Shown here: positions 7,744-16,382 of the stretch, piece by piece
Position numbering within the stretch: position 1 is the first letter of the stretch
Layout of the letters: every line of letters begins with the position of its first letter
Source: Clostridiales bacterium
GTDB taxonomy: Bacteria; Bacillota; Clostridia; Lachnospirales; Lachnospiraceae
DNA length: 64,000 nt
Direction of reading: 5' to 3'
Assembly: GCA_022770525.1 (NCBI GenBank)
Contig: JALEHN010000119.1
Location: 1-64,000, forward strand
Translations under genes and position numbers: made by a program
Notes under the pieces: model-generated
Database searches by the model: none
Told to the model about the DNA's origin: nothing
The model's input: the letters and a program-made list of their open reading frames with translations, nothing else

Positions 7744-9685
7744 CATTATCCCCCATCCGGGCTTCATCATTAACGGACACCTCATCACTTTGTCCGCCGG
7801 CATACTTATTTGTGTAATCCTTTGCCTCCACATCTTTTTCAATCACAGGCAGTGTGACCCTGCAAAGTGTTTTTTCTCCGTCAATGACAAAATACCGGAC
7901 ACCATAAGAAACACCGTGAACAATCTTTATTCTGCGGTTAATATTCTGAAGTCCGTAGCCCTGCTGTTTAAAATTCAAAAACGTATCCGTATCTGTATCA
8001 AAGGACAATATATTTTCCATCTGTTGAAGGTCTATTTCCGCGCCGTCATTGACAATATCAACAATCAGCCTGTCCCCGTCAATTTCAAAGCTGATTTCGA
8101 TTTTTCCGCCCTGTTCTCTGCTGCTGATGCCGTGTTTAATCGCATTTTCAATGATTGGCTGAAGGACAAAACGGAGCATATAAAGCTCCCTGACATCATC
8201 ACTGACAACGGAAACATACTGCAGTCTGTCCTCAAATCTTATTTTTTGCAGTACCATGTAGCTGTCAATATATTCCATTTCCTGGCTGATTTTTATATAC
8301 GGGCTGTTTGAGCGCCTTAAGCTCAGTCTGAATGTGTCAGAAAGGGCTGTAACCATTTCACTGATTTCATCCTGTCCGTTGACCATCGCCAACCAGTTGA
8401 TTGAATCCAGTGTATTATACAGAAAATGAGGGTTAATCTGAGACTGCATCAATGCCAGCTCCGCATCTTTCTTTTCAAGATCCTTAACATACATTTCTTT
8501 AATCATATAATCGACACGCTGCACCATCTGTTCGTAGGACCTGTAAATCTTCCCTATTTCATCATTGCGCATCTCAAACGTCCGGATGACTTTCTGCCAG
8601 TGGGACTTATCGTAATCTGCTTCCTCATCTCTGTGATCATGATAACTGTCCATAATTTCCGATATACATTCCACCGGACGGGATACATTTCTTGAAATAA
8701 CAAATCCGGCAATAACAATGATCAGAAGTGTCATAAGAATCATAATACAGATCTGAAAATAGATCATGCTCCTGTTTTGTGCCACTTCAGCAAGAGGAAC
8801 AATCATAATGATTGACCACTGATGATTGTCAAACTTTTCAGCACCTGCAACATATGACTTTCCTTCATATTTAATAACTTCACTGTATATTTTTTTATTT
8901 CTGTCAAAATTTTCAGAATCATAGACTGACCTCAGACATTCAAAATAATCTTTATCCTGAACATTCTGACATAAAATCTCCTGATTTTCATCCAGCACCC
9001 ATACATTCAGCGTTTTTCCCCACTGAATATCGGACCATATATCCTCCACATATGCCTCATTCAGATAAATCATCATTCGCCCGAGCGGTGTCTTATAATC
9101 ATCTGTACTCCGGATAATTCTTGTAAGCATCATTGATTTCGGATACTTTTCCTGCTTCTGTTCATCCTTTGCCGATGTAAACCACTGAAACGGCTGATTC
9201 GAGTCATCCAAATACGAAAACCACCATTTTTTCTTCATATTTTCCATACTGCTGACACTTGTTGTCGCTTTCTCTGTGGAAAATACAGTATTATCATGAC
9301 TCAGAAGGACAACACTGTCCATATATTCACGGTTGACAATAAAGCTGTTAATGAAATACTTGACATCCTGTTCCTCAGGATAAGCATTGCCATCAGCGGC
9401 TTCTTTAAGCATCTTCTGGACATCTTCATCATAAATGATATTTCTGGACAAATATTCTGTTTCAGAAAAAATGTACTCCACCCGCCCCTTTGTCTGTTCA
9501 AGTACCTGGAGCATCATATTGGCTGTGCTGTCTTTTGAGCTTTTATTCATAAAAATATAAAAAAATACTGAAATAACAACAAGCAGAGGTATCATAACCG
9601 CAAAAAATGAAGCAAAAAGTCTCTTGCTAAAAGACATCGTGTTTTTAAATTCTTTAAATTTTTCCCGAAGTTTGTGTCTCATCAT
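7733..9685 (-). CDS. Sensor histidine kinase, YesM/LytS-like
   Basis: A 650-residue membrane kinase. One membrane segment lies near residues 24-47, followed by a large extracellular dCACHE-like sensing region. A second segment lies near 309-330, followed by a HAMP-like stretch (SRNVSRPVECI) and a coiled linker. The phospho-acceptor motif is QINPHFLYNTLDSINW (about 415), as in the His_kinase family of YesM. The ATPase N-box is IENAIKHG (about 510) and the G-box is GYGLQNINRR (about 575). It would autophosphorylate on His and pass phosphate to an AraC-type response regulator; the only one in the window is encoded at 11641-13221. The 3' end overlaps the solute-binding protein gene. ATG 9685 has GAAGGA 6-8 bases upstream. 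Confidence 0.93.
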   Translation of the reverse strand: MMRHKLREKFKEFKNTMSFSKRLFASFFAVMIPLLVVISVFFYIFMNKSSKDSTANMMLQVLEQTKGRVEYIFSETEYLSRNIIYDEDVQKMLKEAADGNAYPEEQDVKYFINSFIVNREYMDSVVLLSHDNTVFSTEKATTSVSSMENMKKKWWFSYLDDSNQPFQWFTSAKDEQKQEKYPKSMMLTRIIRSTDDYKTPLGRMMIYLNEAYVEDIWSDIQWGKTLNVWVLDENQEILCQNVQDKDYFECLRSVYDSENFDRNKKIYSEVIKYEGKSYVAGAEKFDNHQWSIIMIVPLAEVAQNRSMIYFQICIMILMTLLIIVIAGFVISRNVSRPVECISEIMDSYHDHRDEEADYDKSHWQKVIRTFEMRNDEIGKIYRSYEQMVQRVDYMIKEMYVKDLEKKDAELALMQSQINPHFLYNTLDSINWLAMVNGQDEISEMVTALSDTFRLSLRRSNSPYIKISQEMEYIDSYMVLQKIRFEDRLQYVSVVSDDVRELYMLRFVLQPIIENAIKHGISSREQGGKIEISFEIDGDRLIVDIVNDGAEIDLQQMENILSFDTDTDTFLNFKQQGYGLQNINRRIKIVHGVSYGVRYFVIDGEKTLCRVTLPVIEKDVEAKDYTNKYAGGQSDEVSVNDEARMGDNDEI

Positions 9686-9735
9686 TTACTTTCCTTCAAA
9701 AAACGTAACTATTCAAAGTTAATATTAAAAATGCC

Positions 9736-9800
9736 GTTACTATTCGGAGCCAACCTCCGAAATGCTTTACATTTCATCAATTCGGCATATCCGTCAAATC
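9736..9800 (+). repeat. Dispersed intergenic repeat, copy b
   Basis: GTTACTATTCGGAGCCAACC, then CTCCGAAATGCTT, ATTTCATCAATTCGGC and ATATCCGTCAAATC. It pairs as an inverted repeat with the copy at 9921-9980; the pair brackets the terminator hairpin in this 310-base gap, which contains no gene. Confidence 0.75.
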
Positions 9801-9830
9801 AAACAATTGAATGTATCCGCCAAATCAAAT

Positions 9831-9884
9831 AAAAAACGACCTGTACCTTTATTTTACAATATCAAAAAATAAAAGTACAGGTCG
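9831..9884 (-). terminator. Terminator after the MFS transporter gene
   Basis: On the minus strand CGACCTGTAC pairs with GTACAGGTCG, extended by AT pairs, and is followed by TTTTTT. It separates the MFS gene from the downstream kinase gene on the same strand, so the kinase probably has its own promoter or depends on read-through. Confidence 0.85.
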
Positions 9885-9920
9885 CATTTGATCAATATGA
9901 ACTTAACATCCAAAATGTTT

Positions 9921-9980
9921 ATCGATATGAACCGAACCTACTAAATAAGAAGCATTCCTGAGGTTGGCTCTATACCGTAA
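9921..9980 (-). repeat. Dispersed intergenic repeat, copy c (inverted partner of b)
   Basis: On the minus strand TTTACGGTATAGAGCCAACC, then CTCAGGAATGCTTC. It is the same element as copy b in opposite orientation. Confidence 0.65.
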
Positions 9981-9995
9981 AGTTAATATAAACGT

Positions 9996-11363
9996 TTATA
10001 TAGCAGAAGGTTCTTCTACAAACCTGCCGGATACTTTCTTTGACTTGTTATCTCCGGCCACCTGCTCTGCCTGCCAGTCTTTGTTATATTTATGATCTTT
10101 GACAAAAATAATAATCACTAAAACATTGATTAAGGCAAGGCATGCGTCAATCAAATAAGCATAACGGACATTGCCGCCGGTCATTGTCATTACGGCACCA
10201 TTGATTGCAAATGTAAGTGCAGTAATAATACCCTGAATCGGGAATAACACAGCATTTACTTTGTCAAAGCCCTGGCGTCCGAAAACAGATGTCGGTAAAG
10301 ATGTTGTAAAGTTTGCACTGCCGCCGATACCGATACCGATCATAATAACAGAGATCCAGAAACCTGCTTTTGTATTTGTAAAGTTACACAAAAGTGCGAT
10401 TGCATACCAGCATCCAAATACGACCATTGCGCGTTTTGTACCGATTTTCTGGTCAAGCACACCGATTAAAAATGAACCGATGACACCGACAACCGCGCAT
10501 ACGGACATAATTGATGCGGCTACACCGATAGAAAATCCAAAACCATTGGTTGTACGGTTAATCATCTGTGACATTGTACCTACAGAACAAATCTGGAAAA
10601 TACCTGTTGTAAGGGCACAAACCCATACCTGATCATTTTTAAGCAGTTTTCCGATCGTCCATCCGCCGTCTTTATCAGCACCTGCTTTGTCGTCTTTTGT
10701 ATCATAGCTTTCGGCATAAACTTCTTTGGATACATTATCAGGAAACATATTTCTTTCAAATGGTGTATCTCTGATCACAATAAGTCCGATAATACCAAGT
10801 ACAATACATGCAATTGAAATCGGATAGCACGCATTCTGAACGCCAAATTTTCCTACAAGGAAAAGAATCAACGGCACAAAAAGCGCTGTGGCCAGATTGT
10901 GGCCCATTGTCGTATACCCCATAACAATACCTTTTTTCTTAGGGAACCAGTTTGCAACAAGTACGCCGCCGCAAAGATAACCGGCTGACATGATTGTACC
11001 GCATGTGATTGCCATCATTATTGTATAAACAATTGTATTCGGAGCATTTAATACACCGATATATGTAAGCCCTGCAATAATGCAGTTAATACCTGACATA
11101 TATCTTGAACCGATTTTACGGTTGATCACACCGATCACAATAAATAACAGCACACCAAGAATACCTGCGATTGAGTTACATGTTGAAATCTGTCCTGCTT
11201 TGTCCGCGCTGCCAAGCATACGCGCTGCAATGTCTCCGGCAATATTATTGCTTCCGTCATTAATCATTCCGACATAAAACCAGAACATTAACAGCATGTA
11301 GATGATTGTAAACCACCCGTGAAAGCCAAAGTCCACTACAGAATTTCGATTGTCTTTTTTCAT
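9996..11363 (-). CDS. Major facilitator superfamily transporter
   Basis: A 455-residue integral membrane protein with about twelve hydrophobic segments and a central cytoplasmic loop rich in Asp/Lys (around residues 210-230). The MFS loop 2-3 motif is present as NRKIGSRY, with a second copy near DQKIGTKR in the C-terminal half. The layout resembles the OFA/monocarboxylate-type antiporters, but the substrate cannot be named. GGAGG lies 8 bases before the ATG. It sits between the kinase gene (same strand) and the divergent response regulator gene, so it is a likely target of that two-component system. Confidence 0.85.
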   Translation of the reverse strand: MKKDNRNSVVDFGFHGWFTIIYMLLMFWFYVGMINDGSNNIAGDIAARMLGSADKAGQISTCNSIAGILGVLLFIVIGVINRKIGSRYMSGINCIIAGLTYIGVLNAPNTIVYTIMMAITCGTIMSAGYLCGGVLVANWFPKKKGIVMGYTTMGHNLATALFVPLILFLVGKFGVQNACYPISIACIVLGIIGLIVIRDTPFERNMFPDNVSKEVYAESYDTKDDKAGADKDGGWTIGKLLKNDQVWVCALTTGIFQICSVGTMSQMINRTTNGFGFSIGVAASIMSVCAVVGVIGSFLIGVLDQKIGTKRAMVVFGCWYAIALLCNFTNTKAGFWISVIMIGIGIGGSANFTTSLPTSVFGRQGFDKVNAVLFPIQGIITALTFAINGAVMTMTGGNVRYAYLIDACLALINVLVIIIFVKDHKYNKDWQAEQVAGDNKSKKVSGRFVEEPSAI

Positions 11364-11640
11364 TTTCTACGCCTCCGTTTGAATTTTGTTTAAATTTCGT
11401 TTGCTTTTCTTTAGTCATAATCTTAACATTGTTTTTCTGAAATAAATATTGATGTAATTTCTTAAATTATTGAAAATCTACATTAAATCATGACGTAAAA
11501 TCGTGCCACGTTAAAAATATTATGATTTTATTGATTATTTTCAGAGGTTTTATAAAAAGCGAAAAAATCCATTTTTTCTCTTGAAAATTGTTAAATTTTT
11601 ATTTAGTATAAAATTAGTCATAAATCCGGGGGAATGAATC

Positions 11641-13221
11641 ATGTTTAATTTAATATTAGTAGACGATGAACCTATCGTCTTAAAAGGGATACAACGTGTT
11701 TTTGATCTGGAATCCTACGGTTTTCATCTTGTGAAAGCATATTCTAATCCATTGACCGCACTGGAAGAACTTTCCGAGACAAAACCTGATTTAATTATTA
11801 CAGACGTAAAAATGCCGCAGATGGATGGTCTCCGGTTTTCAATGGAAGCAAAGAAAATATTGCCTGACACAGAAATCGTTATCCTGTCCGGTCATGATAA
11901 CTTTTCATTTGCCCAGATGGCTGTCCGCCTCGGAGCCAGCGATTATCTTCTTAAACCTATAAAGAAAAAGGATTTTGAAGGAATGCTTTTAAAATCAGCC
12001 AGACATCTGCAGAAAAAATTTGATGAACGCCGTATTTCGGCAGAACTTGAAGAGGCGACACGCTTAAATTACTCTATTTTAAAAAACAAATTTTTTGAGC
12101 AACTGCTGACATACGGGAATCTGGACGGCGGACAGCTAAGAACCCTGTACAACCAGCTTGGTTTTGTATTTGAACACTCATCTTTCGTCCTTGTTAAATT
12201 TGTTATTTACGAAATCAACGTTAAAGATGATTATATGTCAGCCATTGAAAAAATCATCACTGAATTTATACATACTTTCTCGGATATTGCTTCAATTGAA
12301 GAGTTTTACTCAGATGAATATTTATACTTTTTAATGTATGATTTTAAAGACGTCATTATCTCAGACGAAGATATTAATTACCGGATTATGGATTTTGCAA
12401 ATCAAAAGGAAAATCAGAATATTCATCTGCTTACAGGTGTCAGCGATATCCACCGGGGTGTCACTCAGTTAAATATTGCCGTGACAGAATGTGATGACGG
12501 TATATTGACCAATCATAAAAACCGTACCCATCACAGAGATCAGATTCATTCAATTTACCCGGAAAATGCGGATCTGCATATTCCGTCATCGGATATTGAA
12601 AACTTTATCGTTGCCATATCCACCCATGATTCAGGAAAAATAAAACAGCTTCTGGATCAGATTTTTGACCAGCCGGTGATTGCCCTTTATAAAGATTTCG
12701 GCGCAAGTATCACTTTAATGATTTTATTAAAAATGGCCCATATTCAGACGAAATACCAGTCACTTGAAATATTTATAACACCCGATATTTTAAACATCGG
12801 ATATTTATCAGCTTACTATCCGGGTACAGCACAGCAGAAAAACCTGATTTATGAAAAAGCAATGAAACTTTCAGCACTGATTGAAGGCCAGGAAATGAAA
12901 TCATCATCCAAAATCATACTCTCCGCGGTCAAATATATTAACGATCATTATAATGAAAATATCAGCCTCACTGATGTTGCCAATGCCATTCATATCAGTA
13001 AAAATTATCTGTGTGACTTGTTTAAAAAAGAAATGAACGTCACCTTCATTGATTATGTGACAAACCTGCGCATAGAAAAAGCAAAGTATCTTTTAAGTCA
13101 CAGTGACAAGAAAATGTATGAAATATCAGAGGAAGTCGGTTATAATGATTATGCCTATTTTTCTCAGATTTTCAAAAGACATACCGGAACAACATTATCT
13201 GCTTATCGAAAACAGCATTAA
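11641..13221 (+). CDS. Response regulator with AraC-type DNA-binding domain (YesN-like)
   Basis: A 526-residue two-domain regulator. The receiver domain (residues 3-120) has the acidic pocket VDDE (Asp8, Asp9), phospho-acceptor Asp55 in TDVKMPQMDG and conserved Lys in LLKPIKK. A central region without recognisable motif follows. The last 100 residues form a double helix-turn-helix of the AraC family (SLTDVANAIHISKNYLCDLF and YEISEEVGYNDYAYFSQIFK). This is the standard partner type of YesM kinases. It is divergent from the MFS gene across a 277-base shared promoter region. The start follows CCGGGGGAATGAATC; GGGGGA is the ribosome binding site. Confidence 0.93.
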   Translation: MFNLILVDDEPIVLKGIQRVFDLESYGFHLVKAYSNPLTALEELSETKPDLIITDVKMPQMDGLRFSMEAKKILPDTEIVILSGHDNFSFAQMAVRLGASDYLLKPIKKKDFEGMLLKSARHLQKKFDERRISAELEEATRLNYSILKNKFFEQLLTYGNLDGGQLRTLYNQLGFVFEHSSFVLVKFVIYEINVKDDYMSAIEKIITEFIHTFSDIASIEEFYSDEYLYFLMYDFKDVIISDEDINYRIMDFANQKENQNIHLLTGVSDIHRGVTQLNIAVTECDDGILTNHKNRTHHRDQIHSIYPENADLHIPSSDIENFIVAISTHDSGKIKQLLDQIFDQPVIALYKDFGASITLMILLKMAHIQTKYQSLEIFITPDILNIGYLSAYYPGTAQQKNLIYEKAMKLSALIEGQEMKSSSKIILSAVKYINDHYNENISLTDVANAIHISKNYLCDLFKKEMNVTFIDYVTNLRIEKAKYLLSHSDKKMYEISEEVGYNDYAYFSQIFKRHTGTTLSAYRKQH

Positions 13222-13242
13222 ATATTTCTTATCAAAACAAAC

Positions 13243-13287
13243 GCCGGGGCTGATTGATATACACTTTTTGTATCAATCAGCTCCGGC
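13243..13287 (+). terminator. Terminator after the response regulator gene
   Basis: GCCGGGGCTGATTGATA pairs with TATCAATCAGCTCCGGC (17-bp stem, 11-base loop); only a short T run (ATCTTT) follows. Confidence 0.75.
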
Positions 13288-13759
13288 ATCTTTACGTTAC
13301 ATATATTACACATTTATTACATTTATTTCTTAACTTTGTAATAATCATTTCTTAATCATTTCGTTATGAACTTTATTTTCTTTTTATTTTATTTCCACCA
13401 AATGTTCACATTTTACGTTTATACTATAGTCATAAGTTAAAAACCTCCCTTAATTTTTTAACTTTTTATATATTATAGATTTTTCATTTTTTCATAAGTG
13501 GGGGTGTCACCCTTAGGCACCTCCTATCCTCCAAAATTTCTTTTTTATCATAAAAAATCCTATTCAATGATTTAATCTTTTTATTTTTCATTTCACATTT
13601 TCGCCCTGTTGATTTATAATATTTATTAAAGCACCTGCTATGATCAATCAATGACTTTCATTTTGTGTTTTCAGAAAATCAGCAATACGCACAGACAATC
13701 ATTATTTGAATCATAGGTCTTATTAAATTTAACTTTATGATATAAAACGGGGTTTTCTT
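13288..13759. other. Gene-free stretch with unexplained G-rich block
   Basis: This 472-base region, very AT-rich, holds no ORF with a plausible start. On the minus strand, 13433-13456 reads as a strong ribosome binding site (AAGGGAGG) followed by a four-codon ORF. Positions 13499-13534 read GGAGGATAGGAGGTGCC and then GGGTGACACCCCC, a GC island out of keeping with its surroundings. No fluoride riboswitch or other known leader is recognisable upstream of the ClC gene. Confidence 0.4.
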
Positions 13760-15073
13760 ATGTCCAAAAGAAAAATTAAACATCGAAATACGAACGCTGC
13801 ATTCATAAGAACTAAATATCATATTCAAAGATATGTTTTTAACTGTCTTTTTTCAATTAAAGTACTGATTAAATGGCTTGCCATAGGTACGGGCACAGGC
13901 ATTATTGTCGGAGGCATAAGTACAGTGTTTTCTTATCTGCTTCTTTATGCCAATCAATTCAGGAGTACACATCCCGCAATTATTTTAGCCTTACCTGTAA
14001 GCGGTCTTATCATCGTCTTTCTATATCATTTTTTTAAAGATACAGATGATACAGGTACCAATATGGTCATTACTTCCATTCATTCTTCAACAGATATACC
14101 TTTTAAAATGGCGCCGCTGATTTTTACGACAACCATTTTAACCCATCTTTGCGGCGGTTCTGCCGGCCGTGAAGGCGCTGCCATCCAGCTTGGCGGCAGT
14201 ATCGCAAACAAACTTGGTAAATGGATCCACTTAAGCGAAAATGACCAGCACCTGATTATTATGTGCGGTATGAGTGCCGGCTTCTCCGCACTTTTTGGCA
14301 CACCTCTGGCTTCCGCCATCTTTTCTCTGGAAGTCATCAGCGTAGGTATTATGCACTATTCGGCACTTGTTCCCTGCGTTACTGCATCACTGATCGCTCA
14401 TTTTATCGCGCAGTTTTTTAAAGTGCCTCCTGAAACCTTTGCCGTATCCGGTGTTCCTGCCATTACAGCTGTTTCATTTTTCAAAGTTGTTATTTTCGCT
14501 GCCTTCATCGCAGGTATAAGTATACTCTTCTGCATGATGTTACATAACGCTGAACACCTGTACAAAAAGTTTTTTAAAAACCCGTATGTACGCATTTTTA
14601 CAGCAGGCTGTATGATCGTTTTGCTTGCCGCAATCCTTAGAACAGACTTCTATCTCGGGTCAGGTATGGGCATCATTGAACATTTATTTGAAACCGGAAA
14701 AACCGCACCTTATACATTTATATTAAAAATGATTTTTACAGCACTGACCCTGGGCGCCGGATTTAAAGGCGGTGAAATTGTCCCTTCATTTTGTATCGGC
14801 GCGGCTTTCGGATGCGCTGTCGCCCCGCTGCTTGGACTGCCTTCATCATTAATCACAGCATGCGGTATGGTCGGCCTGTTCTGCGGCGTCACAAACTGTC
14901 CTTTGACATCACTGCTGATTTCCTTCGAACTGTTCGGATTTGAAGGTATGCCTTATTATCTGACGACCATCGCTGTCAGTTACATGCTTTCCGGTTATTA
15001 CGGACTGTATCACTCACAGAAAATCATGTATTCCAAACTGGAAACACACTTTGTAAACAAATCAACACACTGA
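13760..15073 (+). CDS. ClC-family chloride channel/antiporter
   Basis: A 437-residue polytopic membrane protein. The ClC signatures are visible: GREGA (about residue 137; the gating Glu is kept, the usual Pro is Ala), GSGMG in place of GSGIP, and GGEIVPSFCIGAAFG, matching the GGxFxPxxxxGA motif. A segment GMSAGFSALFGTPLASAIFS matches the helix that precedes the pore. Members move chloride (or other anions such as fluoride or nitrate) with or without proton counter-transport. No C-terminal CBS or TrkA domain is present. The basic N terminus (SKRKIKHRN) is cytosolic. Confidence 0.88.
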   Translation: MSKRKIKHRNTNAAFIRTKYHIQRYVFNCLFSIKVLIKWLAIGTGTGIIVGGISTVFSYLLLYANQFRSTHPAIILALPVSGLIIVFLYHFFKDTDDTGTNMVITSIHSSTDIPFKMAPLIFTTTILTHLCGGSAGREGAAIQLGGSIANKLGKWIHLSENDQHLIIMCGMSAGFSALFGTPLASAIFSLEVISVGIMHYSALVPCVTASLIAHFIAQFFKVPPETFAVSGVPAITAVSFFKVVIFAAFIAGISILFCMMLHNAEHLYKKFFKNPYVRIFTAGCMIVLLAAILRTDFYLGSGMGIIEHLFETGKTAPYTFILKMIFTALTLGAGFKGGEIVPSFCIGAAFGCAVAPLLGLPSSLITACGMVGLFCGVTNCPLTSLLISFELFGFEGMPYYLTTIAVSYMLSGYYGLYHSQKIMYSKLETHFVNKSTH

Positions 15074-15107
15074 CCTGAATCTGTTGAAGCTTTTATAATG
15101 ATGAAAT

Positions 15108-15153
15108 AAAAAATCAGACAATCCTTATATACACAGGGCTTGTCTGATTTTTT
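15108..15153. terminator. Bidirectional terminator between ClC and lacI-type genes
   Basis: AAAAAATCAGACAA (15108-15121) pairs with TTGTCTGATTTTTT (15140-15153), A and T runs on both sides; the flanking genes converge here. Confidence 0.85.
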
Positions 15154-15163
15154 CATACTGTTT

Positions 15164-16195
15164 TTATCCAATACACCTTGAAGATTCTCTCACAAGCAGT
15201 TCGCCTTCAAAAATCTTATGCTGTATCGGTGCATCTTTCTCAATCATATCAAATAATATCTCAGCAACAGCCTCTCCCATTTCTTCAACAGGCTGGCGGA
15301 TTGTTGTAATTGATGGTATATAGTAGGACGCAATATCCATACCATCAAAGCCTACGACCGAATAATCTTCAGGTACGCGCTTTCCTTCTTCCTTAAGAGC
15401 CCTGCACACACCGAGCGCAAGTGAATCTGAAATCGCATAAATTGCTGTAAATTCAACATTTTCTTCAAGAAGTCTTTTCGCACCATTATACCCTCTGGCC
15501 ATTGTATAAATATCTTCGTCGGGTTTGGCATAACGGATAAGCTCTTCATCAATCGGAATACCATGATCCCTAAGCGCCTTTTTATACCCTTCAACACGAA
15601 GCGCACTGATACTTTTATCCCCCTCTGACGCAGCCAGTATCGCAATACGTTTATGTCCTGCCTTACACAGATAATCAACCATCTTATAACTTTCCTTAAC
15701 GTCATCAACATGGACATAAGAACATACATCACTGCTCTTATTATCAATATCACCGACAGCACCGATGACACACGGTATATCCAGTTGTTTCAGCTTTTCC
15801 TTTGCATGATAAAAATATCCGCCTAAAAATACAATACCCTTAGGTTTTTTCTCAAGAACAATTTCAGATGCTATCTCGATTTCATCTTCATTGTCATTAA
15901 CCCTCTGAAGAACAAACGAATACTTGTGATTGTGAATGACTTTATCAAGTACATCAATCATCGGATTGAAAAACGGGTTTGTCAATCCCTTAACAAGAAC
16001 GACAATAGAATTATTTTCCAACCGTTTCAGATTTCTGGCACTGTTATTGGGTATAAACTGACTTTCGCGAACAACCTGCATAATTTTAGCTTTAGTCGCC
16101 TGATTAATGCCCGGATAGTCATTAATTGCTCTTGATACAGTGGTAACACTGACACCACACTTTTTTGCAATATCTTTAATCGTTATATTCCCCAT
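15164..16195 (-). CDS. LacI-family transcriptional regulator
   Basis: A 343-residue repressor with the N-terminal LacI helix-turn-helix (TIKDIAKKCGVSVTTVSRAI, residues about 5-24) and hinge (NNSARNLKR), followed by a periplasmic-binding-like effector domain. ATG 16195 is used because GAGGGG lies 8 bases upstream; an in-frame TTG at 16201 is too close to it. It is encoded downstream of malQ in the same direction as the sugar import genes, and a LacI-type palindrome sits right after the promoter of that operon (21141-21154), so it is very likely their regulator; the inducing sugar is probably a malto-oligosaccharide, by inference from malQ. Confidence 0.93.
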   Translation of the reverse strand: MGNITIKDIAKKCGVSVTTVSRAINDYPGINQATKAKIMQVVRESQFIPNNSARNLKRLENNSIVVLVKGLTNPFFNPMIDVLDKVIHNHKYSFVLQRVNDNEDEIEIASEIVLEKKPKGIVFLGGYFYHAKEKLKQLDIPCVIGAVGDIDNKSSDVCSYVHVDDVKESYKMVDYLCKAGHKRIAILAASEGDKSISALRVEGYKKALRDHGIPIDEELIRYAKPDEDIYTMARGYNGAKRLLEENVEFTAIYAISDSLALGVCRALKEEGKRVPEDYSVVGFDGMDIASYYIPSITTIRQPVEEMGEAVAEILFDMIEKDAPIQHKIFEGELLVRESSRCIG

Positions 16196-16311
16196 ATCCA
16201 ACGCCCCTCTTTACTGAAATTTATCTGTCTATAAAATTGTATCCTATTTTCGTCACATGATATACATGCATTATAATTGTCAATTTCGAATAAAAATTCA
16301 TAATACTAAAT

Positions 16312-16345
16312 AGTGCCGTACTTCACCGCAATAAAGTACAGCACT
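16312..16345 (-). terminator. Stem-loop after malQ
   Basis: AGTGCCGTACTT and AAGTACAGCACT form a stem with one mismatch. On the minus strand the following T tract is interrupted, so termination may be partial and lacI may be partly co-transcribed with malQ. Confidence 0.5.
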
Positions 16346-16382
16346 ACAGTCCTTAACAATTATAAACATTTTTCGAAAAAAA

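Noticed and set aside
13600-13759. Fluoride riboswitch upstream of the ClC gene
   Set aside because: None of the conserved crcB-motif segments could be found, and the channel keeps the GREG glutamate.
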